Positions 57,418 through 64,000 of a DNA stretch of 64,000 nucleotides are shown piece by piece. Origin of the DNA: Paenibacillus protaetiae (lineage in GTDB: Bacteria > Bacillota > Bacilli > Paenibacillales > Paenibacillaceae); the NCBI RefSeq assembly GCF_004135365.1, contig NZ_CP035492.1:3282001-3346000 (forward strand), written 5' to 3'. Below the pieces are notes generated by a model. The model made no database searches. It was not told the origin of the DNA and worked only from the letters and a program-made list of their open reading frames with translations. Numbering within the stretch: position 1 is the stretch's first letter; each line of letters opens with the position of its first letter. A program made the translations under genes and the position numbers.

Positions 57418-58035
57418 TCAGGCGAATGTTTTATTGCGCAGCCCCGTAGCCGTCAACGGACCGTGATTGATCAGCCGCATTAAGATAAGCGCGATTTCCC
57501 GCGGCGATTCCTTCATGCCGGTCTCAAGCCAGCGGGTTACGACGCCGATGTTGGCGGAGGCCATATACGTAATCAAATACTCGCGCGGAACAAGCATGTC
57601 TTCATCCTTCGGCTGCCAGAATGCCAGCTTGGCAGTAAACAGCTCACGCATCGTATCATGGAACCTTGTCGCATACACCGGATCGCCTTTCGTCCCCAGC
57701 GTCACCCGCAAAAAACGGCCGTGACGGGCGAACTCCTCCAGCAGTGCAACCGTTTTGGGATAAGGTTCATCCCTTTCCGCATAATTCATCAGATCAAGCA
57801 TATTCATTTCCTGGATCAGCGAACGGATCGTTTCAAAAACTTCATCCTGAATCTGCTTCAGCATGTCGGGCGCATCCCGGTAATGCAAATAGAACGTGCC
57901 GCGGTTAACGTCGGCTCGTGTTGTAATGTCGGTGACAGTCAGCTTGTCGACGCCTTTCTCTGTAATCAGCTCCAGCAGCGCCTGGCGGAGCAGCTGTTTC
58001 GTTCTGGCTTGTCGCCGGTCGATTTTGTCGGACAT
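57418..58035 (-). CDS. TetR/AcrR family regulator
   Basis: At 205 residues it has the HTH segment LTVTDITTRADVNRGTFYLHYRD preceded by RRQARTKQLLRQALLELITEKG. It is the TetR_C_33-type group that often regulates YhgE/Pip or ABC-2 membrane proteins. ATG 58035 has AGGAGG upstream; a frame to 58464 is not credible. It is divergent from the membrane protein gene at 58217 with inverted repeats in the gap. Confidence 0.92.
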   Translation of the reverse strand: MSDKIDRRQARTKQLLRQALLELITEKGVDKLTVTDITTRADVNRGTFYLHYRDAPDMLKQIQDEVFETIRSLIQEMNMLDLMNYAERDEPYPKTVALLEEFARHGRFLRVTLGTKGDPVYATRFHDTMRELFTAKLAFWQPKDEDMLVPREYLITYMASANIGVVTRWLETGMKESPREIALILMRLINHGPLTATGLRNKTFA

Positions 58036-58070
58036 GATAACCTCCTGGCTTCCTGGAGAAAACGGCGGCG

Positions 58071-58194
58071 TTAATGAACATATCCGCCATGTGTGCTCAC
58101 TACTTGACAATGTTCTTTTACATTGACGATTGAACTGCAGCTTACACCTATTATAATTAACGGTGTGACCAATAATCAACACGATGTTCATTAA
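58071..58194. promoter_or_regulatory. Split 11-bp inverted repeats and promoter between TetR and membrane protein
   Basis: TTAATGAACAT (58071-58081) and ATGTTCATTAA (58184-58194) are perfect inverted copies 102 bases apart. In between lie CAATGT-tctttt-ACATTG (58108-58125) and a promoter TTGAAC-N16-TATAAT (58130-58157) for the + strand gene. The repeats could be two operator sites for the TetR protein, with looping possible. Confidence 0.5.
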
Positions 58195-58216
58195 GTGAGA
58201 AGAAGGAGAGAGCGGA

Positions 58217-59422
58217 GTGGCTATATTTAAACAGAAGTTATTATGGATAGGGCTTGTTGCCGTTTTTGTTGTCATGATGGTATTCGGCCTGGCCATGATG
58301 GGCTCGGTGCTTGGCGCGAAGCCGCAGCATTTGCCGGTTGCGCTTGTCGTAGAGGACAAGGCGGCTGCACGGCCTGACGGCAGCGCCTTAAATGTCGGGG
58401 AAGAGGTGAAAAAAAATCTGCTTTCGAATACGGCGCTGCCTTTTGAATGGCATGTCGTATCCACGGAATCGGAGGCGCGCGCGGGGCTCGACCGGCAGGA
58501 TTATTACGGCGCGCTCCTTATTCCGCCCGATTTAAGCGCCGGTGTGCTTTCGCTTGCAACCGGGACGCCGCAGCCGGCAACGATTACGATTATTGGCAGC
58601 GACGGGGCGAATGCGCAGGCATCTGCGACGGTAAAGCAGGTGCTTGGACAAGTGGCGCAGGGCATTAGCGCGGGCTTGACCCAGCAGCTGCTTGGCCAGG
58701 CCGGGGCTTCCTCGGCTGTAATTCCGGTCAGCACGGCTCAAGCGATGATGAATCCTTTTGCCGTCACCCAAGAGACGGTGCATCCGGTGGGCGCTAACAA
58801 CGCAAGCGGCAATGCGCCGGGCATGCTGACGCAAATTATGTGGATCGGCAGTCTGGTAGTGAGCATCATTCTGATGTTTGCCGCGAAGAAGGTTAACGCG
58901 GCGCCCGTGCGCCGTTTAGGCGTGCAGGCCGTTCAGCTTGTTGCCGGGGCGGTGTTTATTGCCGGCGTTTCCGGATACCTGGTCTGGATGGCGCATTCCT
59001 GGTACGGCATGGACTTTGCCGATGCCTCTCATACATGGCTGATCTTAATGCTGGCAGGCATCGCATTTTTTGCAGTGCAGTCAACGCTGCTGAACTGGCT
59101 TGGCATGCCGGCGATGCCGCTCCTTATTTTGCTGATGTTTTTCTCGCTGCCCGTCGTCAATATGGCGCCTGAATTTTTGCCGCAAACGACGCAAGACTGG
59201 TTGTACTCGTGGACGCCGTTCCGGTTCGTCGCTTCCGCGCTCCGGAACTCGTTGTACTTCAGCGGCGTGGACGTACCCGGCATCAGCCTGAAGGTGTTGT
59301 GGTCGATGTCGGGCATTGGCGCGGCGCTTGTGCTGGCCGCGGCTTTCAAGCCGCGCAAAGCTGCAATCGAAGCGCAGGGAAATAACAGCGGCGCCGCTTC
59401 GTCTGCAGCAAAAGGACAATAA
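58217..59422 (+). CDS. ABC-2/YhgE/SNG1-like membrane protein
   Basis: The 401-residue protein has one N-terminal membrane helix (IGLVAVFVVMMVFGLAMM), an outer domain of about 170 residues (LPVALVVEDKAA, ARAGLDRQDYYGALLIPPDL) and five or six C-terminal helices. This layout is shared by the YhgE/Pip, DUF3533 (SNG1) and ABC-2 permease groups, which act in export or phage-receptor roles. GTG 58217 has AAGGAGAG seven bases upstream. The divergent TetR gene is its likely regulator. No ATPase gene is adjacent. Confidence 0.85.
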   Translation: MAIFKQKLLWIGLVAVFVVMMVFGLAMMGSVLGAKPQHLPVALVVEDKAAARPDGSALNVGEEVKKNLLSNTALPFEWHVVSTESEARAGLDRQDYYGALLIPPDLSAGVLSLATGTPQPATITIIGSDGANAQASATVKQVLGQVAQGISAGLTQQLLGQAGASSAVIPVSTAQAMMNPFAVTQETVHPVGANNASGNAPGMLTQIMWIGSLVVSIILMFAAKKVNAAPVRRLGVQAVQLVAGAVFIAGVSGYLVWMAHSWYGMDFADASHTWLILMLAGIAFFAVQSTLLNWLGMPAMPLLILLMFFSLPVVNMAPEFLPQTTQDWLYSWTPFRFVASALRNSLYFSGVDVPGISLKVLWSMSGIGAALVLAAAFKPRKAAIEAQGNNSGAASSAAKGQ

Positions 59423-59505
59423 CGATCGCCGGCTGGCGATTGGCGAGCGAATAACAGCCCGTCCGGTTCCGCAGAGCGGTATGATGCTGCAGCCCGGATG
59501 GGCCG

Positions 59506-60249
59506 TTATAACGTTTGGCCGCTGTCTACCGTAATGATCTGGCCGGTCATCGCGTCCTGGCCCAGCGCGGCGCAGATCATAGCCGCGATATCCTCCGGCG
59601 TTGAGATCCGCTGCAGCGGCAGTCGGGGAGCGAGCCGGTTCATTTGCTCTTCTTTGCCGGCCCACCACCGGGTTGCGACGGCGCCCGGCACAATGCAGTT
59701 GACGCGGATTTCCGGAGCGAGCGCATGCGCCAGCGATTTGGTCAGCCCGTGAACGGCTGCTTTGGACACCGCATAAGGCAGCGAGGAGCCGACGCCGGTC
59801 GTTCCGGCAATGCTGCCCAGATTGACGATCGCGCCTCTGCTGTTTTTTCTCATATAAGGGGCGACCGCCCGCGCGCAATAAAACATGCCTTTCACATTAA
59901 CGTCAAACAGGTCATCCCATACAGCTTCCGTCGCTGCCTCCAAGTCATTCAGCGGAATATGGCGGGTAATGCTTGCATTATTGACAAGCAAGTCAATGGT
60001 GCCGAACTGCCGGACAATCGTATCCACCATAAGCCGGACCTCTTCATCGCGGGATACATCCGCTTTCATGGCCGCCGCGGTGCCTCCGTCGCTGGTGATC
60101 AGCCGGACCGTCTCGTCTGCCTCGTTCTTGGAACGCGAGTAATTGACGATGACGACCGCCCCTTGTTTTGCCAGCGCGAGGCTGGCCGCCCGTCCGATTC
60201 CTGTGCCCCCGCCCGTTACGAGAGCCACTTTGTTCACAAAATCCATCAT
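59506..60249 (-). CDS. SDR family oxidoreductase (FabG-like)
   Basis: The 247-residue protein has VTGGGTGIGRAASLALA, VNNASITRHIP, NLGSIAG and YAVSKAAVHGL, followed by NCIVPGAVATR. This is the 3-oxoacyl-ACP reductase-like SDR subgroup, but the absence of fatty-acid genes nearby argues for another alcohol or ketone substrate. GGAG lies 6 bases before the first ATG. It is probably monocistronic. Confidence 0.93.
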   Translation of the reverse strand: MMDFVNKVALVTGGGTGIGRAASLALAKQGAVVIVNYSRSKNEADETVRLITSDGGTAAAMKADVSRDEEVRLMVDTIVRQFGTIDLLVNNASITRHIPLNDLEAATEAVWDDLFDVNVKGMFYCARAVAPYMRKNSRGAIVNLGSIAGTTGVGSSLPYAVSKAAVHGLTKSLAHALAPEIRVNCIVPGAVATRWWAGKEEQMNRLAPRLPLQRISTPEDIAAMICAALGQDAMTGQIITVDSGQTL

Positions 60250-60481
60250 CTTCCGCTCCTTTCGTTTGCCGCAGCATACATTTATTGTATAAAAGAAGAT
60301 GTCATTTGTATAATGAAACGAGCTGAATCCATTCGTTCCATTCTATTGAACGGAGCGGCCGGCAGCTTCAATCATGCGGCTGCGCCCGGGAGCGCTGTTT
60401 GAATATGTCCGCCCGCTGATGTAGACTTAGGGTAAGATTTCCAGCATGAATTATGGATACCTTAAACGATATAAAAAGTGC

Positions 60482-60487
60482 TATACT
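60482..60487 (+). promoter_or_regulatory. Possible -10 box upstream of mqo
   Basis: TATACT at 60482-60487 is the best -10 candidate in the 359-bp gap before mqo; no good -35 is seen at 16-18 bp. The rest of the gap 60250-60608 holds nothing else recognisable. Confidence 0.3.
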
Positions 60488-60608
60488 AGAATCAGGTTAT
60501 ATTGGATTAAGAGGTTGTATGATGAAACCGCGTTGAGCTGCCGGGGATGGATGGCAGCAGCGGTTGTTTATTTTGTTCAAATATTAGCATGTAAGGACGG
60601 ACGGTAAA

Positions 60609-62108
60609 ATGAGCGACAGACAAACCAATGCAGACGTTATCTTAATTGGTGCCGGAATCATGAGTGCGACTTTGGGGTCGCTGCTGAAGGAATTAGTACC
60701 GGACTGGAAAATTACAGTGTTTGAAAGCCTTGCAAGCGCAGGTGAGGAAAGCTCCAACGAATGGAACAATGCCGGAACGGGCCATTCTTCGCTGTGCGAG
60801 CTGAACTACACCGTCGAGAAACCGGACGGCACGATGGATATTAACAAAGCCATTAAGGTCAATGAAGAATTTCAGGTGTCCAAACAGTTTTGGTCTTATC
60901 TCGTCAATAGCAATTTGATCCGCAATCCCCGCGATTTTATTGTGCCGGTACCGCATATGAGTTTTGTTCAAGGGGAGAAAGACGTCACCTTTTTGAAAAA
61001 ACGTTTTGAAGCGCTTTCCCGCAACCCGCTGTTTGCAGGCATGGAATATTCCGACGACCCTGCGAAGCTGGCGGAATGGATTCCGCTTATGATGAAGGAC
61101 CGCGACGTGAACAAGCCGATTGCGGCGACAAGGAGCACTGCCGGTACAGACGTCAACTTTGGCGCTCTGACGCGTATGCTGTTTAACCATTTGAAGAGCA
61201 AAAACGTTGAATTGAAATATAAGCACCATGTTGAAGATTTGAAGCGGACAAGCGGCGGCCTGTGGGAAGTTAAAGTGAAGGATCTTGCCGGCGGCGGAAC
61301 CGAACGCCATACCGCCAAATTTGTATTTATCGGCGGCGGCGGCGGAAGCCTTCATCTGCTGCAAAAATCCGGCATTCCGGAAGGAAAAGGCATCGGCGGT
61401 TTCCCGGTCAGCGGCTTGTTCATGGTATGCCAGAAGCCGGAGATCGTATCGAAGCATCATGCCAAAGTATACGGCCAGGCTCCGGTAGGCGCTCCGCCAA
61501 TGTCGGTGCCTCACTTGGATACGCGGCTGATCGAAGGCAAAGAATCGCTGCTGTTTGGCCCGTTTGCAGGCTTCTCGCCGAAGTTCCTGAAAACCGGCTC
61601 CATGATGGATCTTATTACGTCCGTCAAGCCGCATAACCTGTTTACGATGCTGGCGGCCGGCGTCAAGAACGCTTCCTTGACCACGTATCTGATCAAGCAG
61701 GTGATGTTGTCCAAAGAACAGCGCATGCAGGAGCTGCGCCAATTCATTCCGGACGCTAACAGCGAAGACTGGGATTTGCTCGTTGCCGGCCAGCGCGTGC
61801 AAATTATTAAAGATACGGCAGCCGGCAAAGGCACGCTGCAGTTCGGCACGGAAGTGATCAGCGCGGGCGACGGTTCCATCGCCGCGTTGCTTGGCGCATC
61901 GCCGGGCGCTTCGACCGCCGTATCGGTTATGCTGGAAGTAATGGAAAGATGTTTCCCGCAGCACATGAAAGAATGGGAGCCGAAAATTAAAGAAATGATT
62001 CCTTCGTACGGCGTCAAGCTGCTGGAGCATCCGGAGCTGATCCGCGAAATTCAGACGACGACTTCCCGCACGCTTGGCATTAGCGGCGAGCTTCATCTTG
62101 TCCAATAA
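60609..62108 (+). CDS. mqo: Malate:quinone oxidoreductase
   Basis: This membrane-associated FAD enzyme oxidises malate to oxaloacetate and feeds electrons to quinone, bypassing malate dehydrogenase. The 499-residue length is typical. The dinucleotide motif is [17 protein letters not shown] near the N-terminus; [46 protein letters not shown] and [17 protein letters not shown] are family signatures. AAGGACGG precedes the ATG. A terminator follows. It is monocistronic. Confidence 0.97.
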   Translation: MSDRQTNADVILIGAGIMSATLGSLLKELVPDWKITVFESLASAGEESSNEWNNAGTGHSSLCELNYTVEKPDGTMDINKAIKVNEEFQVSKQFWSYLVNSNLIRNPRDFIVPVPHMSFVQGEKDVTFLKKRFEALSRNPLFAGMEYSDDPAKLAEWIPLMMKDRDVNKPIAATRSTAGTDVNFGALTRMLFNHLKSKNVELKYKHHVEDLKRTSGGLWEVKVKDLAGGGTERHTAKFVFIGGGGGSLHLLQKSGIPEGKGIGGFPVSGLFMVCQKPEIVSKHHAKVYGQAPVGAPPMSVPHLDTRLIEGKESLLFGPFAGFSPKFLKTGSMMDLITSVKPHNLFTMLAAGVKNASLTTYLIKQVMLSKEQRMQELRQFIPDANSEDWDLLVAGQRVQIIKDTAAGKGTLQFGTEVISAGDGSIAALLGASPGASTAVSVMLEVMERCFPQHMKEWEPKIKEMIPSYGVKLLEHPELIREIQTTTSRTLGISGELHLVQ

Positions 62109-62120
62109 CATGACAACAGT

Positions 62121-62160
62121 AACGGCCTTTGCTCCGGATGATCGGAGCAAAGGCCGTTTT
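62121..62160 (+). terminator. Intrinsic terminator of mqo
   Basis: AACGGCCTTTGCTCC pairs perfectly with GGAGCAAAGGCCGTT around an 8-nt loop, followed by TT. Confidence 0.85.
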
Positions 62161-62269
62161 AGGTTGCCTGTTAGGACCCCGCTAGGCGCATCCTTTCTTG
62201 TAATGGGCTGAACCCGCCGCTTGGCGCATATAGTGGATGGAATGATGCAAACGGGGCGGGGGATACAGG

Positions 62270-63433
62270 ATGCGGACGGAGAACAGGGAAGCCGGCAGCT
62301 ACGAGATGCTGTTTTATTGGAACCATCTCGATTGGCATTTCCCCAATGAACGGATGGAGCGGGAATTCCATTCTCATCAGTATTGGCGCAAATGCATGCC
62401 GGGGGGAGTAAAGACGGACCGGCAGGGTAATTATTATGTGTCTGTACCGCGCTGGGCGGAAGGCATTCCGGCTACGCTGAACCGGATTGTGTTGAAGCAA
62501 GGCAAGCCGGTGCTGGACGCCTTTCCGAGCTGGGAATGGAACCAGGCCGGGCATGTTCATGCCCTCCAATCGGTACTTGGGTATGAAATAGACGAGCATA
62601 ACCGGATGTGGATACTCGATCAGGGCAAAATCAACTATGCGCCTTCGCCGGAAGGCTCGCAGAAGCTGATCGTCTGGGATTTGGACCGCAATGAACAGCT
62701 GGCGTCGTTTGTTATTCCGAATGACATTGCGCCTTACCGCACATCGTTTCTGAACGATCTTGCCGTCGATCATAAACATGGCTTCGTTTATATAACCGAC
62801 TCGGGAAACGGGTGGCCGGACCATCCGGTTGATGCCGCCATTATTGTGTTTAACATGCGAACCGGCACATTCCGGCGTGTACTGGGCGGCCATTACAGCA
62901 CGCAGGATTTTCCCGGCTTCCGGTTTGCGATTGATCTGCAGCCCGTCTATACGGGCAAGCCGCTCCGCATCGGCTGTGACGGCATCGCATTGTCCGCAGA
63001 CCGTTCAACGCTTTATTATTGCCCGATTTCCGGGCGGAATTTGTATGCGGTGGACACGGCGCTTCTTATGGATTTTCATACGCCGCTCGAGGCTGTCGGC
63101 CGCGCGGTCCGGGCGATTGGCAGCAAAGGGACGACAACCGACGGCATGAATGCGGATAACAAAGGCAATATTTATTTTACGATGCTGGAAGAAAAGGGGG
63201 TTGGCTTGTACCAACCGGGAACGGGCGGCTTTTACCGGATCGTATCCGATGACCGGATGATGTGGGTGGATGGCCTTGCATTCGATCAGCGGGGTTCGAT
63301 TATTTTTAACAGCAACCGGCTGCATCAGATGTTTAACGAGCCGGAACCGACGATAGATTGGTCGTACCCTTACAATCTGATCGTCTGGAGAATGTTTATC
63401 GGCAGCGATGTGAAGTCGTACTTATACGCTTAA
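62270..63433 (+). CDS. Major royal jelly/Yellow-family beta-propeller protein
   Basis: The 387-residue protein matches the Yellow/MRJP family: LYxWNxLDWHFPNERM-like start (MLFYWNHLDWHF), VSVPRWAEGIPATLN, LQSVLGYEIDEHNRMWILDQ, SFLNDLAVDHKHGFVYITDS, LRIGCDGIALSADRSTLYYC and TTDGMNADNKGNIYFT. These fold as six-bladed propellers and are related to SMP-30 lactonases. There is no signal peptide, so it is probably cytoplasmic. A run of G lies upstream of the ATG. The bacterial function is unknown; lactonase or ligand binding is inferred. Confidence 0.9.
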   Translation: MRTENREAGSYEMLFYWNHLDWHFPNERMEREFHSHQYWRKCMPGGVKTDRQGNYYVSVPRWAEGIPATLNRIVLKQGKPVLDAFPSWEWNQAGHVHALQSVLGYEIDEHNRMWILDQGKINYAPSPEGSQKLIVWDLDRNEQLASFVIPNDIAPYRTSFLNDLAVDHKHGFVYITDSGNGWPDHPVDAAIIVFNMRTGTFRRVLGGHYSTQDFPGFRFAIDLQPVYTGKPLRIGCDGIALSADRSTLYYCPISGRNLYAVDTALLMDFHTPLEAVGRAVRAIGSKGTTTDGMNADNKGNIYFTMLEEKGVGLYQPGTGGFYRIVSDDRMMWVDGLAFDQRGSIIFNSNRLHQMFNEPEPTIDWSYPYNLIVWRMFIGSDVKSYLYA

Positions 63434-63472
63434 AGCGGCGCAGCGGCGGGAACAGGCGAGTGCAGGCGGACA

Positions 63473-63508
63473 AAAAAAGGCGTTCCTGCGAAGCGGGAAC
63501 GCCTTTTA
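63473..63508. terminator. Bidirectional terminator
   Basis: AAAAGGCGTTCC pairs with GGAACGCCTTTT around an 8-nt loop, between the royal-jelly-family gene (+) and the pirin gene (-). Confidence 0.8.
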
Positions 63509-63681
63509 CCGTGTTTTGCAGAATGCGCGGAACACGCTGAAACCGGAAGCGTGGAGCAACTTGTTTTGCGCTGCGCGCAGTAAACGCGGGCGTGGTTGAT
63601 AGCACGGGCGCGGAACACGCAGATGGCGCAGCTGCATGGGAGGAAGCGGCGCGGAGTGCGGCATTTTTCCAAGCTGCTCCC

Positions 63682-63732
63682 TGCACTGTGCCGCGCTTTG
63701 CACTATGCCGCGCCTTGCACTGTGCCGCGCCG
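63682..63732. repeat. Three 17-bp tandem repeats
   Basis: Units TGCACTGTGCCGCGCTT, TGCACTATGCCGCGCCT and TGCACTGTGCCGCGCCG follow each other directly, 18 bases before the pirin stop. Related GCGGAAC/CGCGG words occur upstream at 63525-63660. This GC-rich tract has no credible gene. Confidence 0.75.
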
Positions 63733-63749
63733 CATCCGCTCAAAGTTGC

Positions 63750-64000
63750 TTAGAAATCCGGGTGGCCCATTTTGCCTTGCTGAAAGTCCTGGAACGCTTC
63801 GATCAGCTCTTCGCGGCTGTTCATGACGAACGGACCGTGCTGGAATACCGGCTCGTCGATCGGTTCGCCGCTAAGCACGATGACGAGCGTATCGTCGGTT
63901 TGCCCTTCAATGGCAATCGCCCCTTCGGTGTTGGCGAACAGAATGAAATCTCCTTCTGCCGCCTGCTGGCTGCCGTTAATAACCGCGCTGCCTCTCAGCA
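63750..64000 (-). CDS. Pirin family protein, C-terminal part
   Basis: The last 83 codons of a minus-strand gene run off the window; the stop is at 63750-63752. They read GDFILFANTEGAIAIEG, LVIVLSGEPIDEPVFQHGPF, VMNSREELIEAFQDFQQGKMG and end HPDF. These match the end of the pirin C-terminal cupin (GEPIxEPVVxxGPFVMNTxxEIxxAxxDYxxGxxG). Pirins are iron-binding cupins; some have quercetinase activity. The N-terminal cupin with the metal ligands lies outside the window. Confidence 0.9.
   Translation of the reverse strand, partial: LRGSAVINGSQQAAEGDFILFANTEGAIAIEGQTDDTLVIVLSGEPIDEPVFQHGPFVMNSREELIEAFQDFQQGKMGHPDF

Noticed and set aside
60693-62150. 485-codon open frame antisense to mqo
   Set aside because: It is a shadow of the strongly biased mqo codons; it has no ribosome site and no family match.

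Overview
The window looks like chromosome from a Paenibacillus-type Gram-positive, spore-former-related bacterium. The evidence is moderate G+C, strong AAGGAGG-type ribosome binding sites, an SLH-anchored surface protein, a HelD-type RNA polymerase motor, SBBP/DUF11 repeat proteins, lipoprotein binding proteins, and spermidine synthesis by the carboxyspermidine route. This assignment is inferred from gene content and style, not from a marker gene. I found no rRNA, tRNA, CRISPR array, intact transposase or prophage.

Layout. 0-1.1 kb: the 5' part of an SBBP-repeat protein gene. 1.3-1.5 kb: decayed IS30-like transposase end. 1.5-8.6 kb: an SDR/SnoaL pair with a divergent LysR regulator, a multicopper oxidase, an isochorismatase-like hydrolase, AraC/GyrI and VOC genes, mixed with gene remnants (CPBP protease, Lrp, LysR) and an 83-nt IS-end-like palindrome. 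8.8-16.4 kb: a SorC regulator (frameshifted) divergent from a six-gene import operon (MBL hydrolase, HAD phosphatase, binding lipoprotein, two-domain permease, ATPase, HAD phosphatase). 16.5-20.7 kb: quinone oxidoreductase/TetR, then LysR/DinB/alpha-beta hydrolase. 21.4-24.3 kb: SLH surface protein (frameshifted). 24.35-32.6 kb: MATE pump/TetR with operators, methyltransferase, unknown protein, GNAT, NAPE-PLD-like hydrolase, HelD (frameshifted).

32.7-35.6 kb: carboxyspermidine dehydrogenase and decarboxylase behind a long structured leader that ends in an intrinsic terminator, a candidate attenuator or riboswitch. 35.9-42.6 kb: a second import operon of the same architecture (GntR, lipoprotein, two-domain permease, ATPase, MBL hydrolase, inositol-monophosphatase-family enzyme). 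42.8-47.9 kb: a giant SBBP/DUF11 protein (frameshifted). 48.3-50 kb: a secreted beta-helix glycosidase or lyase. 50-52.6 kb: two adjacent MerR-SDR cassettes, each with a 19-bp-spacer MerR promoter. 53-57 kb: coiled-coil protein, membrane-anchored polysaccharide deacetylase, secreted amidase. 57.4-64 kb: TetR/ABC-2-like membrane protein, SDR, malate:quinone oxidoreductase, royal-jelly-family protein, and the end of a pirin.

How the genes work together. The two ABC operons each pair an importer with an MBL hydrolase and at least one phosphatase, which suggests uptake and dephosphorylation of phosphorylated solutes. Many enzymes sit beside a dedicated one-component regulator (LysR, TetR, MerR, GntR, SorC), typical of a soil saprophyte. 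Four genes are each one base short at a G/C run of four or five. These may be sequence errors rather than true pseudogenes.
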